From Takakia lepidozioides (Eukaryota > Streptophyta > Takakiopsida > Takakiales > Takakiaceae): 64,000 nt of DNA. The DNA lies in contig CM060731.1 of assembly GCA_030704615.1 (NCBI GenBank), forward strand, positions 6,014,001 to 6,078,000, read 5' to 3'. The notes under the pieces are model-generated. The model did no database searches, was not told where the DNA came from, and saw only the letters and a list, made by a program, of their open reading frames with translations. Positions 22,784 through 34,190 of the stretch are shown here, piece by piece. Positions within the stretch are counted from its first letter, which is position 1. Each line of letters begins with the position of its first letter. Position numbers and translations under genes: made by a program.

Positions 22784-24180
22784 CGAGTGTCGACAGTCTC
22801 AATACCAGCCAATTCCACAGTATTGAAATATTCACTCAATTTTAATATTCGCTGGTTCTCAATAGTAGTATGATTTGAGATTTGCGGACGGGTATCAATA
22901 GGATGGGTATTCCAATCTAATACCAGTCAGTTATCAACCCGGATATAAATAATTAAAAATAAAAATAAAATAACCACTAAATCATTAATAGAAGATAATA
23001 GGAATAATGTAAGAACTTAATGCACACGTGCAAACTCTGACAAGATGGTACGTGGGTTTCCGGCATGTCAAATCTTCCCCACCCTCTCTTGAGAGTGACA
23101 TGGAACTGAAGGAGTGTCAACTCGAGTTGGGGGTACACTGGGTTACACGACGAGGTGTGTAACTCCACTTGGGGTTACATCGGGTTACACAACGAGATGT
23201 GTAACTCCACTCAGGGTTACACAGAATGGAGTGTAACTGCAGTCGGTGTAACCCACACTTGGTCTCGAAATTTGACTAAGTCCAAATGTGGCTAAGCATA
23301 AAATGGACCAACTAGAGTTACATGAGAAAGCGGGGTTATAGAGGGTTACACCAATTGGAGGTTTACATCAACTGGGGTTACACTAAAAGATCCTCCCATC
23401 ACGAATCGAACCTTGAATCTTGCCGCCTACAATACCATCACCTAATCATTACGCTACCCACCACAGCTTGCAATCCACTTGGATTCTTAAGTATTTAATA
23501 GTAAAACCGAGGTAAGAGGGGGTGGGGAGGATTTGACAGGGGCCCCGCCGGAGAGCCTAGGTTGCCGGAATCTGGCGAAAGTACTCTCAGATCACATGCG
23601 TCCATTAAGTTCTTAAATTATTCCTATCGTCTTCCATCATTAATATATTGTCTTTAGTTGAATTTAGAAGCATACTTGATTTCACAAAGAATTTAATTAT
23701 TATGTTGCAAGATTCAGACTTTGCATTACATAATAACGTAGCCGATTTTAGTATGCAAAGTGAAGCAAGCTTAGTTGAAGAATCCTACATGTGCTAACAA
23801 ATGAAGAATAGTGGCGGGCCCTCGGGGTTGGACATGTCCCTGACATGTGCACCCTTTTACCCCTGACATGTGCACTTGCCCAATTTCCTATCCATACCAA
23901 TAGTCCTTGTTTTTGCCCATAATACGGGTATTGGACGGGTATTGCCTTGGCAATACCAGCCGGTCTAGTTATCAACCATAGTATTGGAATTGCTTAATAC
24001 CAGCTAGTTCGGTTATTAACCATAGTATTACAATAGCCAATACCAGCCGGTCGGTTATTCAATACCCTGGTTGATACCCGGTCATACCCTATATACCAAT
24101 CCAACAGTGGTCTCTACCTCCATACAACCCCATCTATGATCTCTTTCAATCCTTCGGCCGTGATAGGCTTAAAAAATACA
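22784..24180. repeat. Repeat-rich block: GTTACAC hairpin array and AATACCAGCC array
   Basis: From about 23105 to 23260 there are near-tandem units of about 45 bp built on GGGTTACACRACGAGRTGTG followed by TAACTCCACTYGGGGTTACA. Looser copies continue to 23385. Each unit contains the inverted pair GTTACAC / GTGTAAC. From about 23935 to 24075 a unit of roughly 55-60 bp with AATACCAGCYGGT and GGTTATYAACCATAGTATT is repeated about two and a half times. Related AATACCAGYC text also appears near 22800-22930. No protein-coding gene is recognised. The pattern is reminiscent of the GAACCGG-rich interior of the hAT elements described elsewhere, with a different core motif. Confidence 0.6.
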
Positions 24181-24251
24181 TCTTAAAGGTAGGTTTCTTG
24201 GGCCCAAGGGAATCCTAGGAGCTTTCCTTTTGTTGGGCTGGGCCCAAGCGT

Positions 24252-24527
24252 TTGGTGCCATAGATCGTGCCATAGATCATGCCATATAGGTAGCCATGTC
24301 ATTTTCTTGGTCTTGGGCCCTTGGTGCCATAGATCGTGCCATAGATCATGCCATATAGGTAGCCATGTCATTTTCTTGGTCTTGGGCCTTTGGTGCCATA
24401 GATCGTGCCATAGATCATGCCATATAGGTAGCCATGTCATTTTCTTGGTCTTGGGCCCTTGGTGCCATAGATCGTGCCATAGATCATGCCATATAGGTAG
24501 CCATGTCATTTTCTTGGTCTTGGGCCC
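24252..24527. repeat. Four tandem copies of a 69-bp unit
   Basis: Units start at 24252, 24321, 24390 and 24459 and are nearly identical. Each contains a doubled CCATAGATCGTG / CCATAGATCATG submotif and ends with TTTTCTTGGTCTTGGGCC. Because 69 is a multiple of three, both strands stay open. The minus strand gives a 23-residue repeat (PKTKKMTWLPIWHDLWHDLW core) and the plus strand a Cys/His/Ser-rich repeat. Neither has a supporting gene context. The high identity shows recent expansion. Confidence 0.9.
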
Positions 24528-24882
24528 GGACCCTCATGTAAACCGCTTGGGCCTGATTTGAGGCTCTTGACCAATATGATTTCTTGTTTCTAGCTTGGTC
24601 TTGGGCCCGGCCCTCCTATAAACCGGCCCTTAGGCTATGGAGAAGATGGATCACTATGGAAAGTTTTCGATGGGGTTAAGGTCTTGATTAAGTCAGTCAA
24701 AGACAGTCGCAGGGCTCTACTTGATGCTTACAAGCACTGCCACCCTTCAATAAGCCAAAACACTGCACCTAATAGTACTTCCAATTGTTAGTCTTGCATC
24801 GCTTCAAATAATAGAAATTATAAAGAAACTCCTCCTGTTCATAATGATAACCTCCTTGATCCAAGTTTTCAACTGTTCCAGG

Positions 24883-25152
24883 TCATGTATAATTCCTTCC
24901 AAAGTTCAAAATCTTAGAGATGATCAATCGTTGTAACTCCTCTGGCAGCTCATCAATATGTCTTTCCACTCGAGAGAAAGAGAAATAAATAGGTCCACTC
25001 TTCACCAGGACAAAACTCATACCATCAAGTTGGCGAATGCATGATTTCAAACAATGAAATTGGTTGGCGCCAATATGTTGGAGTAGATCATCTTCAATTA
25101 TTGATTCTGTTGGGAATTCCCATTGCAAATAAAGTGTTTGTACTATGTTCAT
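24883..25152 (-). other. Open frame of unknown nature, possible exon fragment
   Basis: A minus-strand frame of 89 codons with globular-looking composition (for example HIDELPEELQRLIISKILNF). It stands out from the surrounding AT-rich, stop-filled DNA, but I do not recognise it. There is no start-site context or partner exon that I can support. It may be a captured gene fragment or chance. Confidence 0.2.
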
Positions 25153-25159
25153 TAGAACA

Positions 25160-27134
25160 TTTGGTGCAAAATTTCAGAAAGTTTCAGATTTTTGATTGAT
25201 AATGTTTGTATAGTGTGTGAATTACAACAAACTATGGGACATACATGTGACATACAAGTCGGAATATATGGAGTTTTGTGCCTAAAATGGAATTAGGGTT
25301 AACATATTTGAAATGGTTGTGAAATTCTCTTTCTAACAAGGTGTAACAAGCTTTGAATGGGTATAGGGTTCACAAGTGGTCAAAGGTTTTTCAAAATTTG
25401 TGCCAATAGGATTTTCAATTATGTACTAATAGGTTTTTCAATTGCGGTCATAGGTCTTTTGGTTTTGGTAATAGGTTTTTCAGTTTTCGTAATGGGTCAT
25501 TTTCACCAAAACATTGGCCATGGGTTTCTTTGAAAAGTGTTGCTTGGGACCTTCCACCATGAATGGTTATAGGTCATCTTCTTCCTTTTGACATCAAATT
25601 TTTAGTGGTTCTTTACCTTAGATTGTTAATTAGTTCCATCGTTCAATTTTTTGTGTTTTAAATTTTTCATGACCTCATTGGATAAGATTCAACAATACCA
25701 TTCAATGACAACATGTATTGCAATTTACGAACACAAATAATTTCTCGTTTAGAAATGAGAAAAATGAACTTATAAAAATATTTAAGTGCATAAAAGTGAA
25801 ATTCTCTTCACAAACATGCAATCTATGAATAATTCCTACAAGAATCTCAATAGTGTGCATCATTGCTAAGAACTGTAGGACATACAATTGAATTGAATGC
25901 TATCTCATACACAAATTGAACATAATTGACACAACATTCCAAAGGTTTTATCAATTTCACATGAAAAAGAAATCAATTTCATGGGAATTTTGAATGCAAC
26001 CTTTCATAACACAACATGCAGCTTCCCATTTTAATGTGAAAGTTCATGAACACTGCATATCTCACTCGATTTTGAGTGAAATTGAACGATTTGAAATGCA
26101 TATATATAGCATACATTCTAAAAAAAGTAATGCATAGAATAGAAATCCAAATTGAAATGCTTAAACTATGAGTTTAAGCAAATCCAAAAATAATAGAAAC
26201 ATAGAAATGAAACTTGAAAGTATGATTCCATCAACTTGCATGATTACCGATCTCAATGAAATTTTATCATCAACAACCATGAAAATGATTGCTCTACATG
26301 CAACATGTTGAAGTCAATGGAGAAAATGTGGTCAAAGGACCTTACATTGTGTCAAGGCTCCTATTGGTGTGTTGTGCTAGGTCATGTCCCCTCACTCTTA
26401 CCTTTCTCCGTAACATATGTTTGCCTTGGTCAAGGAATGCTTCCGAGGACAATGAAGTATATACCCAAATTTTAAGATGCCAAGTATATACTCACGTGAT
26501 GCAATTGTCTAGATCCTGATCTCACCGTTTGGGTACCAGAAATCGTTTGCTACGGAAAATCGGGAAGGTGGGCGGTGGGAGACGGGGAGGAGAGGAGCAA
26601 GATGGATCGGAGGCAAGATCGCAACTACCATGTGTCCGTGGAGATTCCAATGGGTGCTCGGGGATGTGTGAGGGTGTGGGTCTGGGAATGTGCGGTTGGA
26701 ATTGAGGGAGGAAGCCCAAAGCAGGCTGGGCCCACACAGATGAAGCTGCATCTGTAAATACTGGAAGTGGGTGGGGGCCTGCACGGAGTGGTGGTTGAGC
26801 ATCCCCCCGCTTGATGACAAGGCTAGGAAGCGTGGCCGGTTATGATGGGATGATTCTTGCCATTTCGAGTAATTGAAGGAAGGATCTGGTATCTGTCGTA
26901 TGTGTAGGAGCAGGCTCGTGAGCGGTGGTTTGGTGTTAGGATGCTGAGAGCAAATTTTGAGACGTTTGGACTTTTCAACTAAGATGTGTACATATGAACT
27001 AGATGGAGAGGTTTGAGACTTGATACAGATAGATTCACATATGTGGAGGTTGAGAAGTGTTTGCAGAGGAGGCGAGGAGAAATTGCAGTCTCGGATTGCT
27101 GTAAGATCAGCTAACAAAAACCGGAGATTGCATC
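25160..27134. other. AT-rich intergenic DNA, then GC-richer CYP710A upstream region
   Basis: From 25160 to about 26490 the DNA is AT-rich without genes and contains the left copy of the CYP710A-flanking repeat (26118-26293). From about 26500 the composition shifts to GC-richer sequence continuous with the CYP710A gene, so 26500-27134 is its likely promoter and leader. A 202-codon minus-strand frame here (27117-26509) is antisense to this leader and shows no domain. Confidence 0.5.
26118..26293. repeat. Left flanking direct repeat of the CYP710A block
   Basis: About 125 bp from AAAGTAATGCATAGAATAG through ACTTGCATGATT is almost identical to the sequence starting at 28681, just after the CYP710A coding end. 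After that point this copy lacks about 75 bp that the right copy has, then matches again through CATGAAAATGATTG. The homology has sharp ends on both sides. Confidence 0.9.
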
Positions 27135-28694
27135 ATGAACAGCCTGAAGATGATGGTGGACAAGCTCTTTGTGTTTCAATGGCCGGGAAGCTCAGCCGAT
27201 TGGTGGTTGTGTCTGGGCTTCCTGGTGGCAGTCTACATTTACTACGAGCACCTTGGCTTCATGCGAAAGAAGGGGAACCTTTCTGGCCCTTCGATGGTGG
27301 TTCCATTCATTGGCAGCCTGGTAGGTATGTTGTCCGACCCAGCTAGCTTCTGGGAAATGCAAGGGAAATTGGCCAGAAATAGCACGGGTCTGTCATGGAA
27401 CGTGTTGCTAGGAAAATTTTGTCTGCTGGTCCGCGATTCGGAGATGTCTGTGAAAGTTCTTCTCAATGCACGCCCCGATGTGTTCCAATTTGTTGGGCAT
27501 CCACTTGGGAAGAAGATTTTTGGAGAGGCAAATCTCATTTTTCTGGCTCGTGAAGAACACAAGGACTTGCGCCGTCGCTTGGCCCCACTCTTCACACAGA
27601 AAGCTCTAGGAGTTTACGTGTGTATCCAGGAAAAAACCATGCGAGAGCACATTAAGAAATGGCTGGCTCTTGCAGCTGTGACCGACGAACCCCTCCACCT
27701 CAGGTTACTGTGTCGAGACATGAATTTGGAGACATCACAAAATGCTTTCGTGGGGCCTTATCTCACTCTTGAAGTCCGGGAGCAGTTCACCAAGGATTAC
27801 AATCTATTCAATGTGGGACTGTTGGGTGTTCCTATATATTTACCAGGATTTGCATTCTACAAAGCAACTCATGCGGTGAAGCGCTTGGCGAAGACACTAG
27901 GCAACTGTGCAGCCCAGAGTAAGGTTCGAATGGCTGGCGGGGAGGAGCCGCAATGCATTGTAGACTTCTGGATGTCCGAGATTTTGAAGGAGATTGAAGA
28001 GGCCAAGAAGACTGGAGCACCAATGCCACCCCACAGCTCTGACGACGAAATTGGCCAACACATGTTTGACTTTTTGTTTGCAGCACAGGATGCGTCGACG
28101 TCCTCGCTGGTGTGGGCTGCAACTTTAATTGAGTCCCATCCCGAGGTGCTCAAGACATTGCGCCAGGAGCTAACTCGACTTCGACCTGAGAACGATGCCC
28201 CCTTCACTCCGAAGCAGCTGCGAGAGCTAAAGTACGTTGAAGCGGTGGTGAAGGAGGTGCTGAGGTATCGGCCGCCTGCCACCATGGTTCCCCACGTAGC
28301 CAGTGTGGATTTCCAGATATCAAAAGAGTACATTGTTCCTAAAGGAACTCTTGTGTTCCCTTCGCTTTTGGAGTCATCATTCCAGGGTTTTCCTGACCCT
28401 TACAAATTCGATCCCAATCGGTTTTCTCCCGAGCGTCAAGAAGACGTAGTTTATAAACACAATTACTTGGTATTTGGCATAGGTCCCCACCGGTGCATCG
28501 GTCAGCGTTATGCTATCAACCAGTTGATGATTTTCACTGCCCTCTTTTCAAGTCTACTGGACTGGAGCCGTGTCCGCACCCCTGGTTGTGATGACCTCCT
28601 CTATACGCCCACCATAGCTCCCAAAGATGGCGGTCTCATGCGAATCTCAGCACGAGAGATTACTGTTGGGCCGTCTAATGAAAGTAATGCATAG
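27135..28694 (+). CDS. CYP710A: CYP710A sterol C-22 desaturase (cytochrome P450), intronless
   Basis: A 519-residue P450 of the plant CYP710A family, which introduces the C-22 double bond of phytosterols (for example sitosterol to stigmasterol) at the endoplasmic reticulum. The N terminus has a membrane anchor (residues about 22-37, WWLCLGFLVAVYIYYE) followed by a Pro-containing region (GPSMVVPFIGS). The I helix reads FLFAAQDASTSSL, a family signature. The K-helix ExxR is in VVKEVLRYRPP. The PERF-like motif is FDPNRFSPER. The heme loop is FGIGPHRCIGQRYA with the ligand Cys. No intron interrupts it, as is usual for CYP710A. All catalytic features look intact. The last codons and the TAG stop (28692-28694) lie inside a repeat that also occurs at 26118, upstream of the gene. 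The extreme C terminus may therefore be altered relative to the ancestor. The start ATG at 27135 fits the expected length. Confidence 0.95.
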   Translation: MNSLKMMVDKLFVFQWPGSSADWWLCLGFLVAVYIYYEHLGFMRKKGNLSGPSMVVPFIGSLVGMLSDPASFWEMQGKLARNSTGLSWNVLLGKFCLLVRDSEMSVKVLLNARPDVFQFVGHPLGKKIFGEANLIFLAREEHKDLRRRLAPLFTQKALGVYVCIQEKTMREHIKKWLALAAVTDEPLHLRLLCRDMNLETSQNAFVGPYLTLEVREQFTKDYNLFNVGLLGVPIYLPGFAFYKATHAVKRLAKTLGNCAAQSKVRMAGGEEPQCIVDFWMSEILKEIEEAKKTGAPMPPHSSDDEIGQHMFDFLFAAQDASTSSLVWAATLIESHPEVLKTLRQELTRLRPENDAPFTPKQLRELKYVEAVVKEVLRYRPPATMVPHVASVDFQISKEYIVPKGTLVFPSLLESSFQGFPDPYKFDPNRFSPERQEDVVYKHNYLVFGIGPHRCIGQRYAINQLMIFTALFSSLLDWSRVRTPGCDDLLYTPTIAPKDGGLMRISAREITVGPSNESNA

Positions 28695-28934
28695 AATAGA
28701 AATCCAAATTGAAATGCTTAAACTATGGTTTAAGCAAATCCAAAAATAATAGAAACATAGAAATGAAACTTGAAAGTATGATTCCATCAACTTGCATGAT
28801 TGATTTCTACCACAGATCTCAATGTGTGAGGTTTTTAAATTGCTAATATGTGTAAAATTGTAACATACATGCATTAACAATGATTTTGAGATGGAAATTT
28901 TATCATCAACAACCATGAAAATGATTGTTCTATA
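28675..28934. repeat. Right flanking direct repeat of the CYP710A block
   Basis: Partner of the repeat at 26118-26293. It overlaps the last codons and stop of CYP710A and carries about 75 bp extra (28816-28894) that the left copy has lost or never had. The homology stops near 28934, where the two flanks diverge. Confidence 0.9.
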
Positions 28935-30059
28935 ACAAATTGTTCAATAACAAAGATCAATTCAACAAAGTTTTATATAATTTTTTGTTGAATGTACAGA
29001 CATACAAATTATGACACATCAAGTATCATAATCATAACAATTGAACAAGATAATCCTCAATGGATTAATGTAATACAATCGCACATTGCATTCATCATAT
29101 GATGAACACAACTTCTGATATAAAACAAATAACATTCAATAAGCAAACATAAGGAAAGTAAAGTAATGTTTAACTTCCGGATTTTGTTAATTAGAAGACA
29201 AATAGAAATTGTCTTCTCAATCCTTGATGGACGGCATGGTCACCAAATGGTGAAACACGTTTTTTGTGAGATAAAATGATTGGCCACTTCTCATGTCATG
29301 TAATTGGTAACTTGCCTTTGAGAATTATTGGGCTTTATGGATTGAACTGATTCTTACTTAGCCATATTCTTTAAGTGTAATCATTCTATGTGCAACAACA
29401 AACGCTTCATCATAGTATAGACTCTTGTAAAATAAATAATACGCAGAATCTCGTAACATGGTGGCATATATCAAACAAATGCTAATATATTTCAAGTATG
29501 AATAGTCTAAACATGATCAACTTCTATCACAATCCCCTACCCCTCGCATATAATCCTATGATATATGTCATTCCACACCCTAACTCTAGGAAGTCTAATC
29601 GGAAAACTCTTATTACATCAAGAGTTAGACATGGAATTTATAAGTTAGGGAGATTAGGTTGAATGTGGGTATATACTGATATGAATAAATGTCACATAAG
29701 AGTCATTGCAGCAATGCTAAGAGTAACTCTATATATCACTCTAATGCTACAAATGGCTATGGCAAAACTTGCATAATAGTTCAATCACTAAGAGCTAGAG
29801 ACTCGAGAGAAATACACAAGCTAGAGTACAATCTAATGGTTAATGAATAGATAGTTGAAGCGGCATCAAACATTGCCTCTATGGAGAGAGGTGAATCTCA
29901 ACCATACTCCAAGTCCATCCTTCAAGTCCTTAGACGTAGTCTTCATCCAAGGTACTTGAAAAGGGCAGTTATAAATAGAAAAATGATATAAGAAAAAAGT
30001 TAAATTTAGGGTAATTTGGAGTAATAGAGGTACTATAAAATAGTAGTTCCTATTCAGCC
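28935..30059. other. AT-rich intergenic DNA, nothing recognised
   Basis: Very AT-rich, with frequent stops in all frames and no recognisable repeat beyond simple A/T-rich text. Confidence 0.5.
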
Positions 30060-31032
30060 TATTCAGGAGGGATCTTCAAACTAACGACTCCTGTTCTCAA
30101 CCAGATTATTCAGCCCTTCCACAAGTAAGCTTGAGAAATGCAAACTCTCATCATCATCCGGGCGTTACCTGGGATCGTCATTGCAGCTTGCGGATCTATT
30201 TGACAATGAGGTTGAGGCACATTCCGGTCCTTCTTTTCCAAAGTATCAGTTTCCATATGTTCCTCCTAATGTTCAAATCCTATCACAACTACAACTACGT
30301 TTGTCTTCACATCACCGTATCATGAAGAGTCAGATGCTTTGTCCCACTCTGGATTTCAATGCACAACACTCTGCCTTTACCTGAAATACACTCCAGCTTC
30401 CCTTCCTCCGTAGTCAATATCCCTTCTCATTTTGTAAAGTCCAGAAGCCATTCTTTCATGCAAAAACCCCTCATACTCAAACCTGTCTTCTGTTGAGATA
30501 TGGACTGAGGGAATATTCAGCATGGTGGATGTTATAAAGACATTGTTCTCTAGAAAGACCAAGGGGATATAGTCGCATCTTGACTCTGCCTCTATCAAAC
30601 ATGTTAAGGTCAAATACCTACCACAAAGGCACAAAGTTATATGGGGACAACTTATTCAAGGTTCCATCCGCAAAAACTTTCTTGGATAAGCATTCCAACT
30701 CACAAGATGGGTTTGACAGCAAATCAGATGGACACATGTGGATCAAGCAAAATGCATATCGTCACCAAGGTTCCGAGTATTTTGACATAGCCCTCACTAG
30801 TTGTTAACATGTTTTTCACCCTTTCTGTTTAGGTAGAAGTCTTAGCAGAGAGAATAAGTGTTCCGTGTGTGAAGAGAGACTCCACCCAAATTGGTGGAGC
30901 TCATGGGGTTTGTCCAATGGGCCACAACATGGGCTGGAGGAGTTGGCAAAGGAACTCAATGTCGATGAACAACGGAGGTCCCTCATCAAGTCTATATATA
31001 CTCAATCCCAAAGAGGATTGGATGCTGAAGCA
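30060..31032 (+). pseudogene. Possible gene fragment with one exon-like block, family not identified
   Basis: Two stretches look coding. Around 30130-30384 a frame reads SSGRYLGSSLQLADLFDNEV and onward, with an apparent frame change near 30150. At 30832-31032 a 201-bp block is bordered by CTGTTTAG and by a perfect donor GTAAGT. It translates without stops, beginning VEVLAERISVPCVKRDSTQ and ending NPKEDWMLKQ. The VLAERI.VPC text loosely resembles the EDR1-type domain of Raf-like plant kinases, but this is weak. No start codon, kinase domain or further exons were found, so it is listed as a possible captured or decayed gene fragment. Confidence 0.3.
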
Positions 31033-32881
31033 AGTAAGTACTCTTTTAATGTGTGCAAAACTAATTTAGTTGTGCTGTAAGTATTATTTTAAGTTACTCT
31101 ATAAGTACTTTGGTTTCACATGTGCTGTTTATGTTCATTTTAAGTAGGTTCGCAATCTGACTTGTTGTTGGGTTTGTACACGCTAAGTAGAAGGGAAGTA
31201 ACAAAGGGGTGCGACAGATTATATTCTGGTTTATAAATGTGAAGTAAAACTTTTCTTTTAGTTGAAATAGTCTATCATGGATCATGCTTATATGATAAAT
31301 AGAATTGGCAATAATTGTTCCATAATCTCCCATTATTGGAGCCATATAACTCTAAAATTATATTGATAGTGCAAGAATGGCAATACACATTTTTAAATGA
31401 TTTCTTTCTAATTAGCCCAATTTTTAGAAATCTAAATGCATTTTTTGAACTGTGCAATGTTTTCCTAAAAATATGGGTTGTTGCACACCATTCAATCACC
31501 TAACAAACCTTAGATAGAGTAGTGTCAAGGATTTCGATCCCTATCAAGTTGATTATTAATATCATTCAAAGTATTCTAGAGAATTCTATAGTTTTTTTGT
31601 TTTTTTGTTTTTTGTTTTTTTTGTTTTTGGCCCTCTCTTATTGTTATGGCTTGGAATTACAAAAGTGTTAATGTCATGGGAGTACTTATATATATATAGA
31701 TGGCTATCATTGGACAAAAATTTGAAAGAATGAACATGTGTTGGATGAAATAGGTTTAATACCGTTTAATATTTGCTTCATTGCGGGAGTACAAGTGGTT
31801 TAATATAGGATTTGAACTAGACTTTAACATCTAGAATAGGGTCATCACAAAAGTGAAATTTACATCTTCTTTTAATCGTTGGTCGACCTTCATTACTCAA
31901 TAATCTACTTCTAATTTCTTCTTGGGTTTCTTGCTCCAATCAATGAAGGTCTTCTGATATAAAGGGTAGTCCTCACACCTATATGTACACACTACTATCT
32001 GTTTATTCAATACTAAACCAAGATATTAATAGAAAAATCTAGAGAACACTACATTTAAATTTGTCAAGAATGCATCACGACGTTGTAATGTGACAACATT
32101 TACCGTAGCCTCTTATGTTGTCCAACATTAAGTAATTCAAATAAATCTGCCAAATGCTCAATTTGCGAGAGACTCACTGTAAAACAAGCTGCCCAAACCT
32201 GTAACCATGGCATTTTTTTGGGGTTTTTGATGTTCATTTAATGAAACATGTGCATATTGGATGCAACTAAGCATCACATCTAAGAAAATAGTAAATTATC
32301 TCAAATAATATAATAAGTAAATAAACACATGTTAAGCTTTGTAACCAATGTTTTTCCGTCTTGAATTTGCCTATTAGTGCATTTTGCAAGTTATTTGTTT
32401 GAAACAACTATGTTTAGGCTTGAAACAAGACGTAAATATAAACAAGACTAGTTGAACTCAAGTATATAATAAAATGTTCTTTGGTGTTACAAGTGCTAAA
32501 GAACCCAAAATATAAAGCACACTAAATTAGTCATAAATAGGTCTATTGTATTGGTAATAAAGATCAAAATTATTATATTTAATCTTAATTTAATGAATTT
32601 AGTATTTTATTAGATAGAAATTGTAAAAATTGACCCCTTAGTGCCTGAAGTGATGTCCAATCAGCGTTGGCCACGTATAAGTCAACTCTGCGTGGCCTCC
32701 CTCCATGCAAGAGCATTTCTGACCCACTGGGTTTTGGAAATTTGTGGACGTGGCAGAGATTCTCCAAATGGCATGCTGCCAATTGGAGATGATCTGCCAT
32801 GTCGTCATGTCATTTATTGTTGAAGAAACGACCTAAAAATATTAAGATCTGCAAAAGTTACGTTAATCAAGCAGTGAGAGA
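31033..32881. other. AT-rich intergenic DNA, nothing recognised
   Basis: No coding region recognised. Contains a T-rich GTTTTTTTG run at about 31585-31630. Confidence 0.5.
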
Positions 32882-34190
32882 AAAGATGCATATCAAGCAG
32901 GGTTGTTGACGAGTTTCATCGATAAAATTGGAGTTGATAAAATTGTCCAAGTGTGCACGGACAATGCATCTAACATGGTTAATATGGCTGATATTTTGAT
33001 GGTACGATATCCCTATCTATATTACCAAGGGTGTGCTGCTCATATTTTTGATCTCCTTTTGGAGGATTGGGGAAAAGAATCATGGATGAAACAACTAGTA
33101 AAAATGGCAAAGTCGGTTGTGACGTTCATTCCAGTGTTGGGCGGTTACCCGCCGGGACCTAGATTAACCGCCGGTTCAGGTTCAGGTTAACCGGAACCGG
33201 GCCCATTCCTACAGAACCTGACCCGGAACCGGAACCGGAACTTGCCAATGGGGATCGGCGAAGAACCGAACCGGCGGTTCTTGCTGGGTGTGAGAACCGG
33301 AGAACCGGGGCGCAGGGGATAAAAACAAGTTCCGGTTCTTGACCCCTTTGTGGGGCTGGTGGGCCCAGGGCAAAACTTATTTAATGCTCTCAAGCTCTTG
33401 AGATCCTGGTTCAATGCTTGAAGGCCATGACATCCTATGTTCAATGCTTCAGCGCCATGAGATCTTGGGTTCAATCTCCAGCTCCATGATATCCTGGCTA
33501 AGTTCATTAATAAAATGTTTGAAGATGCCAATACTTGCCAGGTAGCTGAATAGTACTTTTAACCCATAAAATTTTACCCATTTTCTTCTACCAGTTTATT
33601 TAGAGTATTTTTGTTTGTTTTTTTGTGTTAGTGAAAACTAACAAAATCGTTGGATTTTAGTTCAAATATGTGAATACACTGCTATTTAATCTACCGGACT
33701 GATAAAATATTTTAAATCTAATTAAATTAAACAAATATATTTTAAAAATAGAACCGGAACCTAACTGGAACCGATGGTTTTTATCAGCAAATAACCGGTA
33801 ACCGGAACCGCCCCCATGTTTAAAAGTTGGATCTGGAACCGGACTGGAACCGACTCAATAAAAAAAAACTGGAACCGGATCTGGAACCGTCTCTTGAAAT
33901 AATTGTGGAACCGGAACCGAAGGTTCTTTCACAAATACAAGAACCGCCCAACACTGGTTCATTCGTACACATCACATCCCGCTGGCATTGTTTAGAAATC
34001 ATGAACCCAAATACAGCCTTAGGAACCCGGGTGAAACCCGCTTTGCCACAAACTTTTTGATGGTGGATCGACTGGTGACTGTGAGGGTGGGTCTAGAGCA
34101 GGTGACCATTGACCCTCAATGGGATGCGTATGTGGGGCACCTTACGCGACACCCGAAACGGTTCCATAAGAAGGTAAGGGTTAAGAGATG
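32882..34190 (+). mobile_element. hAT transposase fragment (DUF659 type), split by a nested hAT element
   Basis: From 32882 to 33131 the frame encodes SFIDKIGVDKIVQVCTDNAS, GCAAHIFDLLLEDWGKESW and MAKSVVTF. It resumes from 33957 to 34190 with HHIPLALF, GETRFATNFLMVDRL and DPQWDAYV. These are successive conserved blocks of the DUF659-containing plant hAT transposases (TDNASN, CAAH..DL.LED.G, GETRFAT.F). The N-terminal BED finger and the C-terminal dimerisation domain are absent. The gap is an 825-bp insertion. Removing it together with one copy of the 8-bp duplication brings the two halves back into the same frame, so the insertion went into an element that was still uninterrupted at this point. 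Confidence 0.85.
33132..33956. mobile_element. Non-autonomous hAT element (825 bp) with TIRs and 8-bp target duplication
   Basis: Begins CAGTGTTGGGCGGTT at 33132 and ends with its reverse complement at 33956 (15-bp perfect terminal repeats). It is flanked on both sides by GTTCATTC (33124-33131 and 33957-33964), the 8-bp duplication expected of hAT transposition. Both subterminal regions are crowded with GAACCGGAACCGG-type motifs, plausible transposase-binding repeats; the centre is AT-rich and non-coding. The left end is closely similar to the element end at 60850. Confidence 0.93.

Noticed and set aside
24252-24527. CRISPR-like regular repeats
   Set aside because: The units are contiguous 69-bp tandem copies without unique spacers, in a plant nuclear context.
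26509-27117. 202-codon minus-strand frame upstream of CYP710A
   Set aside because: Antisense to the likely promoter; low-complexity Pro/Ser/His composition and no domain.
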